This document shows, one piece after another, positions 40,140 through 49,365 of a stretch of DNA of 64,000 nucleotides; position 1 is the stretch's first letter, and each line of letters begins with the position of its first letter. Made by a program: the position numbers and the translations under genes. A model generated the notes under the pieces. That model saw nothing but the letters and a program-made list of their open reading frames with translations, was not told where the DNA came from and searched no databases. Source of the stretch: Streptomyces pristinaespiralis (lineage in GTDB: Bacteria; Actinomycetota; Actinomycetes; Streptomycetales; Streptomycetaceae); contig NZ_CP011340.1 in assembly GCF_001278075.1 (NCBI RefSeq), positions 7,499,501 to 7,563,500 on the forward strand, in the 5' to 3' direction.

Positions 40140-42995
40140 ATGGCGTACATGGGAGACCAGCCGGGGCGGCCACGCCGGCTGCTGCTGGAGCGCGAAACGG
40201 AAACCGCCGCGCTGGAAGGCCTGTTGGCCGAGCTGAGCGGGCCGTCCCAGGGACCGGAGACCGGCTCCGGCGGTGTGCTGGTCTTCGCCGGTCCGGCCGG
40301 GCTCGGTAAGACCACCCTTCTCAACGAGGTGCGCAGGAGGGCACTCGCCCGCGGCTGCACGGTGCTCTCGGCACGGGGCGGCGAGCAGGAGCAGGGCGTC
40401 GCGTTCCACGTCGTACGCCACCTCGTGCAGCCGGTGCTCGCGGCCGGCAGCGAGGAGGAACACCGCAGGACACTGGGCAGTTGGTACGACATCGTCGCTC
40501 CGGCGGTGGGTCTGGTGGCGGGCGCGGGCAACAGCTCTCCCGATCCGCAGGGCGTACGCGACGGTCTCGACTGGATCGCCACGCGGTTCGCCGTGCAGCA
40601 CGCGCCGTTGGTGGTCATGCTCGACGACGCCCACTGGGCGGACGCCGAGTCGCTGGCCTGGCTGACCGGCTTCGCGCCGCGGGTCACCGAGCTGCCGATG
40701 CTCCTCGTCGTCGCCTACCGCCCCGACGAACTCCCCGCCGACGCGCTGGCGTTCGGGAAGCTCGCCGAGCGGCACGGTTCGCGTCCCTTCGACCTCGCGC
40801 CGCTCACGCCCGGCGCGATCAGCCGCATCGTCAGGGACGCCCTCGGGGAGGACGCCGACGACGCGTTCTGCCGGGAGACCTGGGCGGTCACCGGAGGGAA
40901 CCCGTTCGAGGCGGTCGAGCTCGCCGCCAGGGTCGCCGACCGCGGGCTCAAGCCCCAGCTCGCCCACCTGCCCGAACTCCGGGAACTGGCCTCGGCGGTG
41001 AAGGGCGGCGGCCTCGTCGAGCGGCTGGAGCGGCTCGGCCCCTCCGCCGTCCGGTTCGCCTGGGGCGCCGCTGTGCTGGGCGCGGAGGCGTCCCGCAGCC
41101 GGGCCGCGAGCGTTGGCGGACTGGGGGACGCCGAGTCCGCGGACGCCGTCACCAAACTGCGTGAGGCCCGCATCCTCGCCGATCCGGCCCGCGACGGGAA
41201 CGAAGAGGACGACGACCGTCTCGAGTTCTTCCATCCCCTCGTCTCCACGGCCGTCTACCGGGCCATACCGGCGGCGTTCCGCGTGGCCATGCACGGGCAG
41301 GCCGCCGCGGTCATCTCCCACGCGGGTCTCGGCGCCACCGCCGCCGCCCGGCGCTGCCTCACCCGGGCGCTGCGCGAACCACCGGCGATGGAGGACCGGG
41401 CCCAGGTCCTGTTCGACCTCGGCTGCTCCGCGCTGCTGACCGAACCCGCGATCACCGTCAACCACCTGCGGGCCGCACTGGACGAACCCGTCCTCGACCC
41501 GGCCCTGCGGGAGGCGATCGTCTACCGGCTGGCGCAGGCCCTCGGCCACTCCGACCGGATGGCGGAGGCCGCCCGGACCGTCGCCGACGCGGCCCGCTGG
41601 GCCACCGACGCCAGGACCCGGCTGCACATGCAGGCGGAACAGTTCATGTGGAACGCCTTCCGGGCCGACGAGCAGGACTCGCCCGCCCGTTCACGCAAGC
41701 TCGCCCGGCTCGCCGAGCACCTCACCGGTCAGGGCACCGCCGAGCGTTACATCATGGGCCTGCGGGCCTGGGACGCGATGGTGCGCGGCGAACCGGCGGC
41801 GACGGCGCTCGAGTGGGCGGAGAAGGCCCTCGGCGACGGACTGCCGTGGACGGACGAGCAGTGGGGCTTCGAGGTCCCGGTCCTGGTGGCCCTCACCTTC
41901 ATGTACTGCGACCAGCCCGGACGGGCCGAGGAACTGTTCCAGAAGGGCATCGCCGAGTGCCAGGACAGAGGCTGGCGCGGCGCGCACCTGTCCTTCGGCT
42001 ACACGCTCCTCGGCTACATCCGCTACCGCCGTGGACGCCTCGACTCCGCGGAGACGCTGGTCCGCGACGGCCTGCGGATCGCGGACAGGGTCGGACACCG
42101 GGTGCCGGCCCAGTACTTCGCCATCGGCATCCTCATCGAGATCCTCCTGGCCCGCGGCCGCACCGAGGAGGCCGAGGAGATCGCGACCACCTACCACTAC
42201 GGCGACATCGTGCCCAGCGCGGTGGTGTACCCGGACTCCCAGACCGTCCACAGCGAACTGCTCCTCGCCCTCGGCAGGCGCCGCGAGGCGCAGCAGCAGC
42301 TCGTCCGGGTCGGCGAGCGCCTCGAGCCCCGCGGTATGCGCAACCCGGCCTGGTGTCCCTGGCAGCTCCATCTGGCCCGGGCCAAGGCGGCCACCGACCC
42401 GGAGAAGGCCCGGGAACTGGCCGCCGAAGGCGTCCGCAGGGCCCGCCGGTTCGGCACCCCGTCCGCCGTCGGACAGGCGCTGCACGCCATGGCCGAGGTG
42501 AGCCCCGTCGCCGAGCGGGTCGCGCTGCTCGCCGAGGCCGTCGCCCACCTCGAGTGCTCTCCCTCCGGCCACGACCTGGCGAGCGCGCTGATCGACCACG
42601 GCGTGGCGCTGCGCCGCAGCGGGCTCCCGCAGGACGCGGCCGAGCAACTGCACCGCGGGCTGGAGGGGGCCGTGCAGTGCGGGGCCGACGCCCTGGTGTC
42701 GCGGGCCCGCGAGGAACTGGACGCGACCGGGATGTGGCCGCTCCAACCGCGTACCGCGGCCGCCGACTCACTCACCGTCCAGGAACGGACCGTGGCCAGG
42801 TGGGCAGCCCGCGGCTGGTCGAACGCCCGCATCGCGGAGGCGCTGGGCACCCCGGACCCGGTGGTGACCCGACTGCTGTCCGACATATACCTGAAGGTCG
42901 GCTGCGATCAGACGGGACTCCCACGTCTGCTCGAAGGACCCGACTCCGACACGTACGCCGGCCCAGGGCCCTCCGGCGGTCCCGCGGAGTCGTGA
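40140..42995 (+). CDS. LAL-type (large ATP-binding LuxR-family) regulator
   Basis: A 951-residue regulator. An N-terminal AAA-type ATPase has Walker A GPAGLGKT (residues 51-58) and Walker B LVVMLDDAHWADAES (about residue 157-171). A long helical region with TPR-like segments follows (for example RIADRVGHRVPAQYFAIG). The C-terminal LuxR-type helix-turn-helix starts SLTVQERTVARWAARGWSNA and includes RIAEALGTPDPVVTRLLSDIY; it is somewhat degenerate. LAL proteins often activate biosynthetic clusters or sugar catabolism. It is divergent from the terpene synthase gene, its likely target. ATG 40140 is used; ATG 40149 is a possible alternative. Confidence 0.88.
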   Translation: MAYMGDQPGRPRRLLLERETETAALEGLLAELSGPSQGPETGSGGVLVFAGPAGLGKTTLLNEVRRRALARGCTVLSARGGEQEQGVAFHVVRHLVQPVLAAGSEEEHRRTLGSWYDIVAPAVGLVAGAGNSSPDPQGVRDGLDWIATRFAVQHAPLVVMLDDAHWADAESLAWLTGFAPRVTELPMLLVVAYRPDELPADALAFGKLAERHGSRPFDLAPLTPGAISRIVRDALGEDADDAFCRETWAVTGGNPFEAVELAARVADRGLKPQLAHLPELRELASAVKGGGLVERLERLGPSAVRFAWGAAVLGAEASRSRAASVGGLGDAESADAVTKLREARILADPARDGNEEDDDRLEFFHPLVSTAVYRAIPAAFRVAMHGQAAAVISHAGLGATAAARRCLTRALREPPAMEDRAQVLFDLGCSALLTEPAITVNHLRAALDEPVLDPALREAIVYRLAQALGHSDRMAEAARTVADAARWATDARTRLHMQAEQFMWNAFRADEQDSPARSRKLARLAEHLTGQGTAERYIMGLRAWDAMVRGEPAATALEWAEKALGDGLPWTDEQWGFEVPVLVALTFMYCDQPGRAEELFQKGIAECQDRGWRGAHLSFGYTLLGYIRYRRGRLDSAETLVRDGLRIADRVGHRVPAQYFAIGILIEILLARGRTEEAEEIATTYHYGDIVPSAVVYPDSQTVHSELLLALGRRREAQQQLVRVGERLEPRGMRNPAWCPWQLHLARAKAATDPEKARELAAEGVRRARRFGTPSAVGQALHAMAEVSPVAERVALLAEAVAHLECSPSGHDLASALIDHGVALRRSGLPQDAAEQLHRGLEGAVQCGADALVSRAREELDATGMWPLQPRTAAADSLTVQERTVARWAARGWSNARIAEALGTPDPVVTRLLSDIYLKVGCDQTGLPRLLEGPDSDTYAGPGPSGGPAES

Positions 42996-42998
42996 CGG

Positions 42999-43949
42999 CT
43001 ACGGCTTCGGCGGCTGCTCCATGACCAGGCGGATCTCCGTGACCTCGTAACCTGCGCGGTCGAACGCGGCGGCCATCGGCAGGTTCACCGTGTCGGTGGT
43101 GGCCGTGATCCGCTCCGCGCCGGCCGCCGCCTGGAAGCGGGTGATGTGGGCCAGGACCTCGTCGATCAGCCCGCGGCCGCGGAACTCAGGGACCACGCCC
43201 AGGTATCCGACGTTCCGGTTGTCACCGCCGGTGCTGGACGGGACGGCCAGGCCCGCGAGCGCTCCGTCGGCCGTGTACGCGAGCCGCCACCAGTCCCGTT
43301 CGCCGGGTGCGTCGAGATAGAACTGCATGTCCTCGCGTGCCTGGACATCCGCGTCCTTGGCGGCCAGTTCACGTCCGGTGCGGACGTCGAGACTGCCCTG
43401 GGCCAGGCGGCGGAAGGCGTCGAGGAAGGCGGCGTCGTCACCGGGGGCGAAGGTCAGCCTGGTACCGGCCGGTGGCAGGCCCGCCTTCGAGGTCCACTCG
43501 TAACGCAGCCTCTCGACCTCGTCGGTCAGGCCGGCGCGCCCGGCCGCACGGCGGCGCCACTCGACCGCGGACACCGTGCCGGCGTCGGCACGCCATCCCC
43601 GGGGGAGCGCGAGGTTGTAGATCGGATCGCGCTCGGCGCCCCGTTCCCGGAACGCACGGTGGCCGGCCTCGAGGAGCGCCACGGCCACCGCAGTGCGGTC
43701 GGGTACGTCCTCGTGGACGTGGAGGCAGTCCAGAGCCACCGGAAGCTCCCCGTCCGTGCGGCCCCACCACAGGGCCCGCCCGAGCAGTTCGCCGCTCGGG
43801 CCCTCGGCCGTCCATGTCCATTCGGGCCGGTACTGCCGTGTCTCCCAGTCCTCACGGAAGCGGTCCGCGCCGATCCAGTCGAGCGGCGGTTCGGCCAGGA
43901 ACGTGGCGACGCGTTCGGATTCTGCGGCGGTGATGGAGCGGACGAGCAC
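42999..43949 (-). CDS. GNAT-family N-acetyltransferase
   Basis: A protein of about 316 residues with two tandem GNAT-like halves. The C-terminal half is clear: AYTADGALAGLAVPSS, RNVGYLGVVPEFRGRGLIDEVLAH (in two blocks; the acetyl-CoA loop is VVPEFRGRGL), and TDTVNLPMAAAFDRAGYEV. The N-terminal half has a degenerate GNAT pattern. A GTG at 43949 with GGAGG four bases upstream is preferred; ATG 43967 is possible, and the frame is open much further upstream without ribosome site. Substrate unknown. Confidence 0.85.
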   Translation of the reverse strand: MLVRSITAAESERVATFLAEPPLDWIGADRFREDWETRQYRPEWTWTAEGPSGELLGRALWWGRTDGELPVALDCLHVHEDVPDRTAVAVALLEAGHRAFRERGAERDPIYNLALPRGWRADAGTVSAVEWRRRAAGRAGLTDEVERLRYEWTSKAGLPPAGTRLTFAPGDDAAFLDAFRRLAQGSLDVRTGRELAAKDADVQAREDMQFYLDAPGERDWWRLAYTADGALAGLAVPSSTGGDNRNVGYLGVVPEFRGRGLIDEVLAHITRFQAAAGAERITATTDTVNLPMAAAFDRAGYEVTEIRLVMEQPPKP

Positions 43950-44223
43950 AAGGCCTCCGGGGCGCATAGGACGCGCCACGGTGCGCGGCGCCCCGCGATG
44001 ATCACACAGGCGGCCGTCGGAACCACAGCCGTTTTCGCAAGGCCCGGCCCGCGGCCCGCGTCGCCGGCTCCACCGCACCGGTGCCACGCGCAGGCGACGG
44101 ATTCCGGCCCGGGGAGGCGCGACCGGCCCGCTGAGCACGCTCGCCGCCCGACGGCCTCACCACTCGCTACCGGTCGCCACCGCTCGCGCGTTCGACGCTG
44201 TCGGGCCCGGGTAGGGGGAGGGC

Positions 44224-45237
44224 GTGAGTTATGTGAACCCTGGCGGGGAGTATGCGCGCGACAGCCGGTACATCACCACCCGCGTCACCGCGGACGGACG
44301 CGACGGATTCCCCGTGGAACCGGGCCGCTACCGCCTGGTGGCCAGCCGGGCCTGCCCGTGGGCCGGCCGCGCGGTGATCGTGCGGCGGCTGCTCGGGCTG
44401 GAGGGCGTGCTGTCGATGGGCATGGCCGGGCCCACGCACGACGAGCGCAGCTGGACCTTCGACCTCGACCCGGGCGGCCGTGACCCGGTGCTCGGCATCG
44501 AGCGGCTCCAGGAGGCGTTCCTCGCCCGTGATCCCGGCTACGACCGGGGCATCACGGTCCCGGCGATCGTCGACGTGCCGACCGGCAAGGTCGTGACCAA
44601 CGACTTCCGGCAGATCACGATCGACCTGTCGCTGGAGTGGAAGGCGTACCACCGCGACGGGGCGCCGGAGCTCTACCCTCCCGGGCTGCGCCCGGAGATC
44701 GACGCGGTGAACGAGGTCGTCTACAAGGACGTGAACAACGGCGTCTACCGGGCCGGGTTCGCCGGGTCGCAGGAGGCGTACACCGAGGCGTACGAACGGC
44801 TGTTCGCGCGGCTCGACCTGCTCTCCGAGCGGCTCGAAGGGTCCCGCTACCTCGTCGGCGACACGATCACCGAGGCGGACGTACGGCTTTTCACCACGCT
44901 CGTGCGCTTCGACGCCGTCTACCACGGTCACTTCAAGTGCAACCGGCGGAAGCTGTCCGAGATGCCGGTGCTGTGGGCGTACGCGCGTGACCTGTTCCAG
45001 ACGCCGGGCTTCGGCGACACGGTCGACTTCGACCAGATCAAGCAGCACTACTACCTGGTGCACCGCGACATCAATCCGAACCGGATCGTGCCGGCCGGCC
45101 CGGACCTCTCGGGCTGGCTCGAGCCGCACGGCCGGGCGGCGCTGGGCGGGCGGCCGTTCGGCGACGGCACGCCGCCGGGACCGGTCGCGGCAGGGGAAGA
45201 AGTGCCGGCCGTGCCGGGCAGGTCGTGGGCCCGATGA
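44224..45237 (+). CDS. Glutathionyl-hydroquinone reductase-like protein (Xi-class GST/ECM4)
   Basis: A 337-residue Xi-class glutathione-transferase homologue. The N-terminal thioredoxin-like domain has the active Cys in [20 protein letters not shown] (ACPWA), and the helical C-terminal domain has [40 protein letters not shown] and [13 protein letters not shown]. The family reduces glutathionyl-hydroquinones in bacteria with glutathione. Streptomyces makes mycothiol instead, so the thiol partner is inferred to be different or unknown. GTG 44224 is close to a GGGGAGG site; an in-frame GTG at 44233 has better spacing and could be the true start. Confidence 0.88.
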   Translation: MSYVNPGGEYARDSRYITTRVTADGRDGFPVEPGRYRLVASRACPWAGRAVIVRRLLGLEGVLSMGMAGPTHDERSWTFDLDPGGRDPVLGIERLQEAFLARDPGYDRGITVPAIVDVPTGKVVTNDFRQITIDLSLEWKAYHRDGAPELYPPGLRPEIDAVNEVVYKDVNNGVYRAGFAGSQEAYTEAYERLFARLDLLSERLEGSRYLVGDTITEADVRLFTTLVRFDAVYHGHFKCNRRKLSEMPVLWAYARDLFQTPGFGDTVDFDQIKQHYYLVHRDINPNRIVPAGPDLSGWLEPHGRAALGGRPFGDGTPPGPVAAGEEVPAVPGRSWAR

Positions 45238-45415
45238 AGGAAACGCCGAACGCCGTGAAGATTTCCGCAGCCGCGTTCTGTGGCCGGGCGGTCACTCATG
45301 GGGTAGTTTCAGGTCCAGCAGTCGTGGTTCCGAAGTCTCGTGCGCTCACGGGGAGTTCCCGTGGGCGCATTTGCTGTTCAGCAGTCCGAGGACCAGGGCG
45401 ATCACCTCACCCAGA

Positions 45416-45437
45416 GGGCATCGGACAGCCGATGCCC
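45416..45437 (+). promoter_or_regulatory. Perfect hairpin in the cold-shock gene leader
   Basis: GGGCATCGG (45416-45424) pairs with CCGATGCCC (45429-45437) across an ACAG tetraloop. It ends 23 bases before the ATG (45461) and 13 bases before the GGAG ribosome site (45451). A leader hairpin next to the ribosome site suggests translational or mRNA-stability control of the cold-shock gene. No U tract follows, so a terminator is less likely. Confidence 0.6.
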
Positions 45438-45460
45438 CGCGTCCCACATTGGAGAACAGC

Positions 45461-45664
45461 ATGGCTTCCGGCACCGTGAAATGGTTCAACGCGGAAAAGG
45501 GCTTCGGCTTCATCGCCCAGGACGGCGGCGGTCCCGACGTCTTCGTCCACTACTCCGCGATCAACGCCTCCGGTTTCCGCTCCCTCGAGGAGAACCAGCA
45601 GGTGGAGTTCGACATCACCCAGGGCCCGAAGGGTCCGCAGGCCGAGAACGTCCGTCCGGTCTGA
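45461..45664 (+). CDS. csp: Cold-shock protein (CspA family)
   Basis: A 67-residue cold-shock domain protein. RNA-binding motifs RNP1 (KGFGFI) and RNP2 (VFVHYSAI) are intact, inside the common [20 protein letters not shown] start. It acts as a nucleic-acid chaperone. A GGAG site lies ten bases before the ATG. It has an untranslated leader of up to about 220 bases with a perfect hairpin and is followed by a strong terminator, so it is a single-gene unit. Confidence 0.96.
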   Translation: MASGTVKWFNAEKGFGFIAQDGGGPDVFVHYSAINASGFRSLEENQQVEFDITQGPKGPQAENVRPV

Positions 45665-45686
45665 CCTGACGGCACTCGCGGCGAAA

Positions 45687-45717
45687 GGCGCCCCCGTCAC
45701 CATGTGCCGGGGGCGCC
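45687..45717 (+). terminator. Terminator of the cold-shock gene
   Basis: GGCGCCCCCG (45687-45696) pairs with CGGGGGCGCC (45708-45717) over an 11-base loop, 22 bases after the stop. Confidence 0.85.
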
Positions 45718-45784
45718 GTCGTGTGCGGCGGCGCGCCGTCCCACCGCGGAGGTGCGAAGCCTCGTGCGGGTGTATCCAGGGGGC

Positions 45785-46906
45785 ATGGGTCATCGGCTGC
45801 CGCGCGGGATGCGACCTGGGCCATGGGAGACGGGCCACACGCTGCTGGTCGTGGTCCTCGCGCTGATCGTCACGGTCACGGTGGTGGACATCCTTGCTCC
45901 CCCCGCCGTCCACCTCGGTCCTTTCCTGGCGGCCGCCCCCGCCGTGACCGCCTCGTTCGCCGGCCCGCGGATCACCGCCTGCATCGGCGCGGTCGCCGTC
46001 CTGGCCCAAGCGGTGGTCGCGATCGTCCGCACCAGCCTCATCGACCTGAACCACAGCTTCCAGCTCATCGCGCTGATCCTGATCTCGGTGTTCGTCACCT
46101 TCTTCGCCCATCTGCGGGAACGGCACGAGAAGGAGCTGGTCCAGCTGCGTTCCGTGGCCGAGGCGGCGCAGCAGGTCGTGCTGAGACCGCTGCCGCACCG
46201 GGTCGGCCCCCTGCACATCGCCTCCGTCTACCTGGCCGCAGAGGCCGAGGCCCAGATCGGCGGTGACCTGTACGCGGCGGCCCGCACCGCCCACGGGACC
46301 CGGCTCCTCATCGGTGACGTCCGTGGCAAGGGCCTGGAGGCCGTCGGGGACGCCGCGCTCCTCCTCGGCGCCTTCCGGGGCGCCGCCCACCGGCAGGCCG
46401 ACCTTCCCGCACTGGTCGCCTACCTGGAGGGAACCGTCTCCTCCGACCTGGACGACCCGGGTGCGGCCGGTCCCGGCGGCACGCCCACCGAGGCGTTCAT
46501 CACCGCGGCCGTCCTCGACGTCCCCGACGACGTACCCGCCGTCGACCTGGTCAACTGCGGTCACCCGCCGCCCCTGCTGCTGCGCGACGGCGACGTCGTC
46601 GCCCTGGAGGTGCGCCGTACTGCCCCGCCGCTCGGGCTCACCGAGTTCACGGGATCGGTCTTCACCGCGGAGACCTTCGCCTTCGAGCCGGGCGACACCC
46701 TGCTGCTGTACACGGACGGCGTGATCGAGGCCCGCGACCAGGCCGGTGCCTTCTTCCCGCTCGCGGACCGGCTCGCCGACTGCGCGGGCCGGGCCCCGCA
46801 CGCGATCCTCGTCCGCCTCCGCCAGGACCTGCTCGCCCACGCGGCCGGTGGGAGCCTGGGCGACGACGCCGCGATGGTGGCCGTCTCGCGTTCCGCGGGG
46901 TCCTAG
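45785..46906 (+). CDS. Membrane-bound PP2C/SpoIIE-type serine phosphatase
   Basis: A 373-residue protein. Three or more hydrophobic segments fill residues 15-110 (LLVVVLALIVTVTVVDIL, FLAAAPAVTASFAG, LIALILISVFVTFFAHL). The cytoplasmic part is a SpoIIE/RsbU-type PP2C phosphatase: LAAEAEAQIGGDLYAAARTA, LLIGDVRGKGLEAVGDAA, VNCGHPPPLLLRDG, and LLLYTDGVIEARDQAGAFF. The metal-binding Asp residues in GGDLY, IGDVRGKG and YTDGVIE are intact. Such proteins dephosphorylate anti-anti-sigma factors in stress signalling in Streptomyces. No HAMP, GAF or kinase domain is present. Start at ATG 45785. Confidence 0.9.
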   Translation: MGHRLPRGMRPGPWETGHTLLVVVLALIVTVTVVDILAPPAVHLGPFLAAAPAVTASFAGPRITACIGAVAVLAQAVVAIVRTSLIDLNHSFQLIALILISVFVTFFAHLRERHEKELVQLRSVAEAAQQVVLRPLPHRVGPLHIASVYLAAEAEAQIGGDLYAAARTAHGTRLLIGDVRGKGLEAVGDAALLLGAFRGAAHRQADLPALVAYLEGTVSSDLDDPGAAGPGGTPTEAFITAAVLDVPDDVPAVDLVNCGHPPPLLLRDGDVVALEVRRTAPPLGLTEFTGSVFTAETFAFEPGDTLLLYTDGVIEARDQAGAFFPLADRLADCAGRAPHAILVRLRQDLLAHAAGGSLGDDAAMVAVSRSAGS

Positions 46907-46967
46907 GTGTTGCGGGCCAGGACGTTGGTGACGCTCGCTTGCCAACATGCAGCAAGCCGATCGATTT

Positions 46968-46983
46968 TTGACTTCGGAATCAA
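46968..46983. promoter_or_regulatory. Putative TetR operator upstream of the TetR gene
   Basis: TTGACTTCGGAATCAA is an imperfect palindrome (TTGA-TTC-GAA-TCAA) in an AT-rich context ending 22 bases before the TetR start. A related element before the MFS gene (47665-47686) shares its outer bases and ACT-N4-AATCAA core. Its location suggests autoregulation. Confidence 0.65.
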
Positions 46984-47004
46984 TAAAGCGTTACGGTGGG
47001 CAGG

Positions 47005-47607
47005 ATGGGTAGGCCACGGTCATTCAGAGAGTCCGATGTGCTCGACGCGGCGGCGGGCGAGTTCCGCGTGCACGGCTTCGCGGACACGTCGACCGAGCAG
47101 CTCTGTGAAGCGGCGGGCGTGCGGCGTGGCAGCCTCTACAACGCTTTCGACTCCAAAGAGGAACTGTTCGTCAGGGCGCTGGAGCGCTATGTGAACGTCA
47201 CTGGCGGCAGGCAGGAGTCAATCCTGGCCGATGAGGGGCTCAGCGGCGCGGCGCGCTTGGTCGGCCTGCTCGACCTCATCCTCGACGAGGAGCGCGAGGC
47301 GGCCGCCCGAGGGCACGCCGCTGGATGCATGGCGGTGACCACGCGCATGAATCCGGATCTGGGCGTGCGAGATGCCCGCGTCGAGCGGATCCTCGACAAA
47401 GCGCTGCAGCAGCAGATCGCGCTGCTCGGCCAGGCCATCCGCGCGGGACGGCTCGATGGCACCTTGAGGCCGGACTTGCCGGTACGGGAGGCCGCGCTGT
47501 CCGTCGTCACCCTCATCTCCGGACTGCGAGTCATGGCCCAGGCCGGCACTCGGCTCGAAGAACTCGACCGGATCGCACGACTGACGCTCGGGGCGCTCAC
47601 GGCCTGA
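47005..47607 (+). CDS. TetR-family regulator of the adjacent MFS efflux gene
   Basis: A 200-residue regulator with helix-turn-helix DAAAGEFRVHGFADTSTEQL and CEAAGVRRGSLYNAFDSKEE, the usual TetR start. The ligand domain contains AGCMAVTTRMNPDLGV. It resembles AcrR/TetR repressors with a TetR_C-type C-terminal domain. The gene and its MFS neighbour are lower in GC than the surroundings. A palindrome lies upstream and a related one before the MFS gene. ATG 47005 is preferred to a GTG nine bases upstream. Confidence 0.88.
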   Translation: MGRPRSFRESDVLDAAAGEFRVHGFADTSTEQLCEAAGVRRGSLYNAFDSKEELFVRALERYVNVTGGRQESILADEGLSGAARLVGLLDLILDEEREAAARGHAAGCMAVTTRMNPDLGVRDARVERILDKALQQQIALLGQAIRAGRLDGTLRPDLPVREAALSVVTLISGLRVMAQAGTRLEELDRIARLTLGALTA

Positions 47608-47664
47608 GCGTCTCAGGTGATCGAGCATCGGCGCCCTTACGGGCGTCACTCTCGCATGCCCCAG

Positions 47665-47686
47665 TTTTTTACTCTCAAATCAAAAA
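47665..47686. promoter_or_regulatory. Putative TetR operator before the MFS gene
   Basis: This AT-rich element starts with a run of six T, has ACTCTCAAATCAAA at 47671-47684 and ends in A's. It shares the T-run, ACT, AATCAA and A-run in the same order and spacing as the region around 46964-46988 before the TetR gene. It lies 57 bases before the MFS start. Confidence 0.6.
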
Positions 47687-47742
47687 CAATGGATCTGCCG
47701 GTCGGTACAGGGACTCGTCGATCGGTGGAGGAAGGTCCTGAA

Positions 47743-48948
47743 GTGAAACGACAGCTCTATTCGCTCATGCTGACGATCCTCGTCGTGGTGATGAGCGAGC
47801 TCCAGATCGCAGGAATGATGCCGGCGATCGCCGACGACTTCGGTGTGAGCACCGGCCAAGTGGGCTTGCTGGTCTCCTTGTACGCCCTGGGGATGGCGAT
47901 CGGAGGCCCACTGCTCGCCTTCGTCTTCCGGCACAGCCCACCCAAGCGAGCCCTGCTGACCGTGGTCGCGGCCTACGCCGTACTGGAGGTGATGGTTCCG
48001 CTCGTCCATGCCTACTGGTGGGTGGCGCTGGTCCGCATCCTGACCGGATGCCTGGCCGGTGCCGGGTTCGGGCTGTCGGTCACCTTCGGGGCACGCCTGG
48101 CGCCACGGCCGGAGAAGATCGGTGAAGCAATCTCGGTCGTGCTTGGCGGAATCATGGTCGGGACCGTGATCGGCCTGCCCTTGTCCCACTTCATCGCCGG
48201 CAGGTGGGGATGGCAGTCCAGCTTCTACGTACTCGGGGCCGCCGCGTTCCTGCTGTTCGTGATCAGTACGGTCGCGCTTCCGCCGCTGGCGGCTGCCACC
48301 CAGGACGATGCCGCCCAGGACGTACGCAACCTGCGCTCACCCCGGTTGTGGTCGCGGTATCTGGTCAGCCTGCTCACGGTCGGCGCCGCCTACGCTTCCT
48401 TCTCCTACTTCACCCCGCTCCTTGAACAGAGCGCTGGCTTCGCCACCGACACCACGACCCTGATCCTGCTGGGTTACGGCCTCTGCTCCTACGTCGGCAA
48501 TCTGATCGTCGGCAAGTTCGCCGACCAGCACGCGGTGAAGGTGCTGCGGTTCGGGCACATGCTGCTGTTCGTCTCACTGGGGCTGCTGGCGCTGCGCGGC
48601 CATGTACCGGCCGTGGCGCTCGGGATGGTGCTCGTCGTTGGCCTCGCCGGGGTGACGATGAACCCGGCGCTGGTCACCCGGGTGGCCGAGGTCGGTGGTG
48701 TCGGCAACCTCGTCAGCACCGTGCACACCGCGGTCATCACCATGGGCGTCACCCTGGGGACCGCTATCAGCGCCATCACCATCAGCCTGTTCGGAGAAGA
48801 CCCCGCCGTAGCGATGTGGACCGGCGCGGCCTTTGCCGTCCTGGCCGCCCTGGTGCTCGCGACCCAGACCAGGCGGACAGCGAGCACAAGGCCGATCGTG
48901 GCGTCCCTTCCGGCCGGAGGCGAGCAGAGCACAGAGATGAAGTCATGA
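47743..48948 (+). CDS. Major facilitator superfamily efflux protein (DHA1 type)
   Basis: A 401-residue transporter with about twelve hydrophobic segments. Typical DHA1 features are SELQIAGMMPAIADDFGVST at the first helix and loop, VGLLVSLYALGMAIGGPLLA at helix 2, RILTGCLAGAGFGLSVTFGA at helix 4, and a conserved VVLGGIMVGTVIGLPLSHFI segment. It resembles AraJ/chloramphenicol-type exporters. GTG 47743 is preferred because of a GGAGGAAGG site (47727-47735) seven bases upstream; upstream in-frame starts have none and would include the putative operator. It is encoded downstream of the TetR gene, and its stop overlaps a transposase start. Confidence 0.88.
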   Translation: MKRQLYSLMLTILVVVMSELQIAGMMPAIADDFGVSTGQVGLLVSLYALGMAIGGPLLAFVFRHSPPKRALLTVVAAYAVLEVMVPLVHAYWWVALVRILTGCLAGAGFGLSVTFGARLAPRPEKIGEAISVVLGGIMVGTVIGLPLSHFIAGRWGWQSSFYVLGAAAFLLFVISTVALPPLAAATQDDAAQDVRNLRSPRLWSRYLVSLLTVGAAYASFSYFTPLLEQSAGFATDTTTLILLGYGLCSYVGNLIVGKFADQHAVKVLRFGHMLLFVSLGLLALRGHVPAVALGMVLVVGLAGVTMNPALVTRVAEVGGVGNLVSTVHTAVITMGVTLGTAISAITISLFGEDPAVAMWTGAAFAVLAALVLATQTRRTASTRPIVASLPAGGEQSTEMKS

Positions 48949-49300
48949 CGACGCACGCCAACGCTCCGTTGTCTGTTGAAGGGCGACGTCGACTGATCGA
49001 ACGCTGCAAGAGCCGCCCCATCGCCCACGTTGCTGCTGAGATGTCGGCACGCAAAGTCGACACCAGAAAACCAAGCCCTATACCCCGCGCCACAACGGAA
49101 AGGTGGAGCGCTACCAGCGCATTGTTGTCGAGGAACTCCTCTACGCTCGCCAGTTCACCAGCGAGGAGGACAGGACCGCCGCAATCACGGTCTGGAACAT
49201 CCACTACAACTACCACCGCCCACACTCCGGAGCAGAAGGGCAACCACCAGCCTCACGACTCTGGGACGGCGTCACCAACGTTCAGCCCTCATACACCTAG
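48945..49300 (+). mobile_element. Internally deleted IS481-family transposase remnant
   Basis: The 5' part (48945 to about 49042) encodes THANAPLSVEGRRRLIERC and RPIAHVAAEM, the N-terminal helix-turn-helix of IS481 transposases. The 3' part, in a different frame from about 49062, encodes KTKPYTPRHNGKVERYQRIV, the end of the DDE core with the catalytic Glu, and NIHYNYHRPHSGAEG to the stop at 49300. About 200 central residues, including the first two catalytic Asp, are gone. The ATG overlaps the MFS stop (ATGA), so the element or its deletion ends exactly there. Terminal inverted repeats could not be confirmed. Confidence 0.85.
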
Positions 49301-49365
49301 GGCCGCCGGCGCGCCGGGCGTCCGCCGCGTCACGCCCGAGTACGACACCACGGAGGCACCGACCG

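Noticed and set aside
44030..44138. N-terminal extension of the GNAT protein up to 44138
   Set aside because: The extra residues are Arg/Pro-rich with no ribosome site, whereas a GTG with GGAGG exists at 43949.
47617..47742. Earlier starts for the MFS gene
   Set aside because: They would place the putative TetR operator inside the coding region and have no ribosome site; the GTG at 47743 has a strong one.
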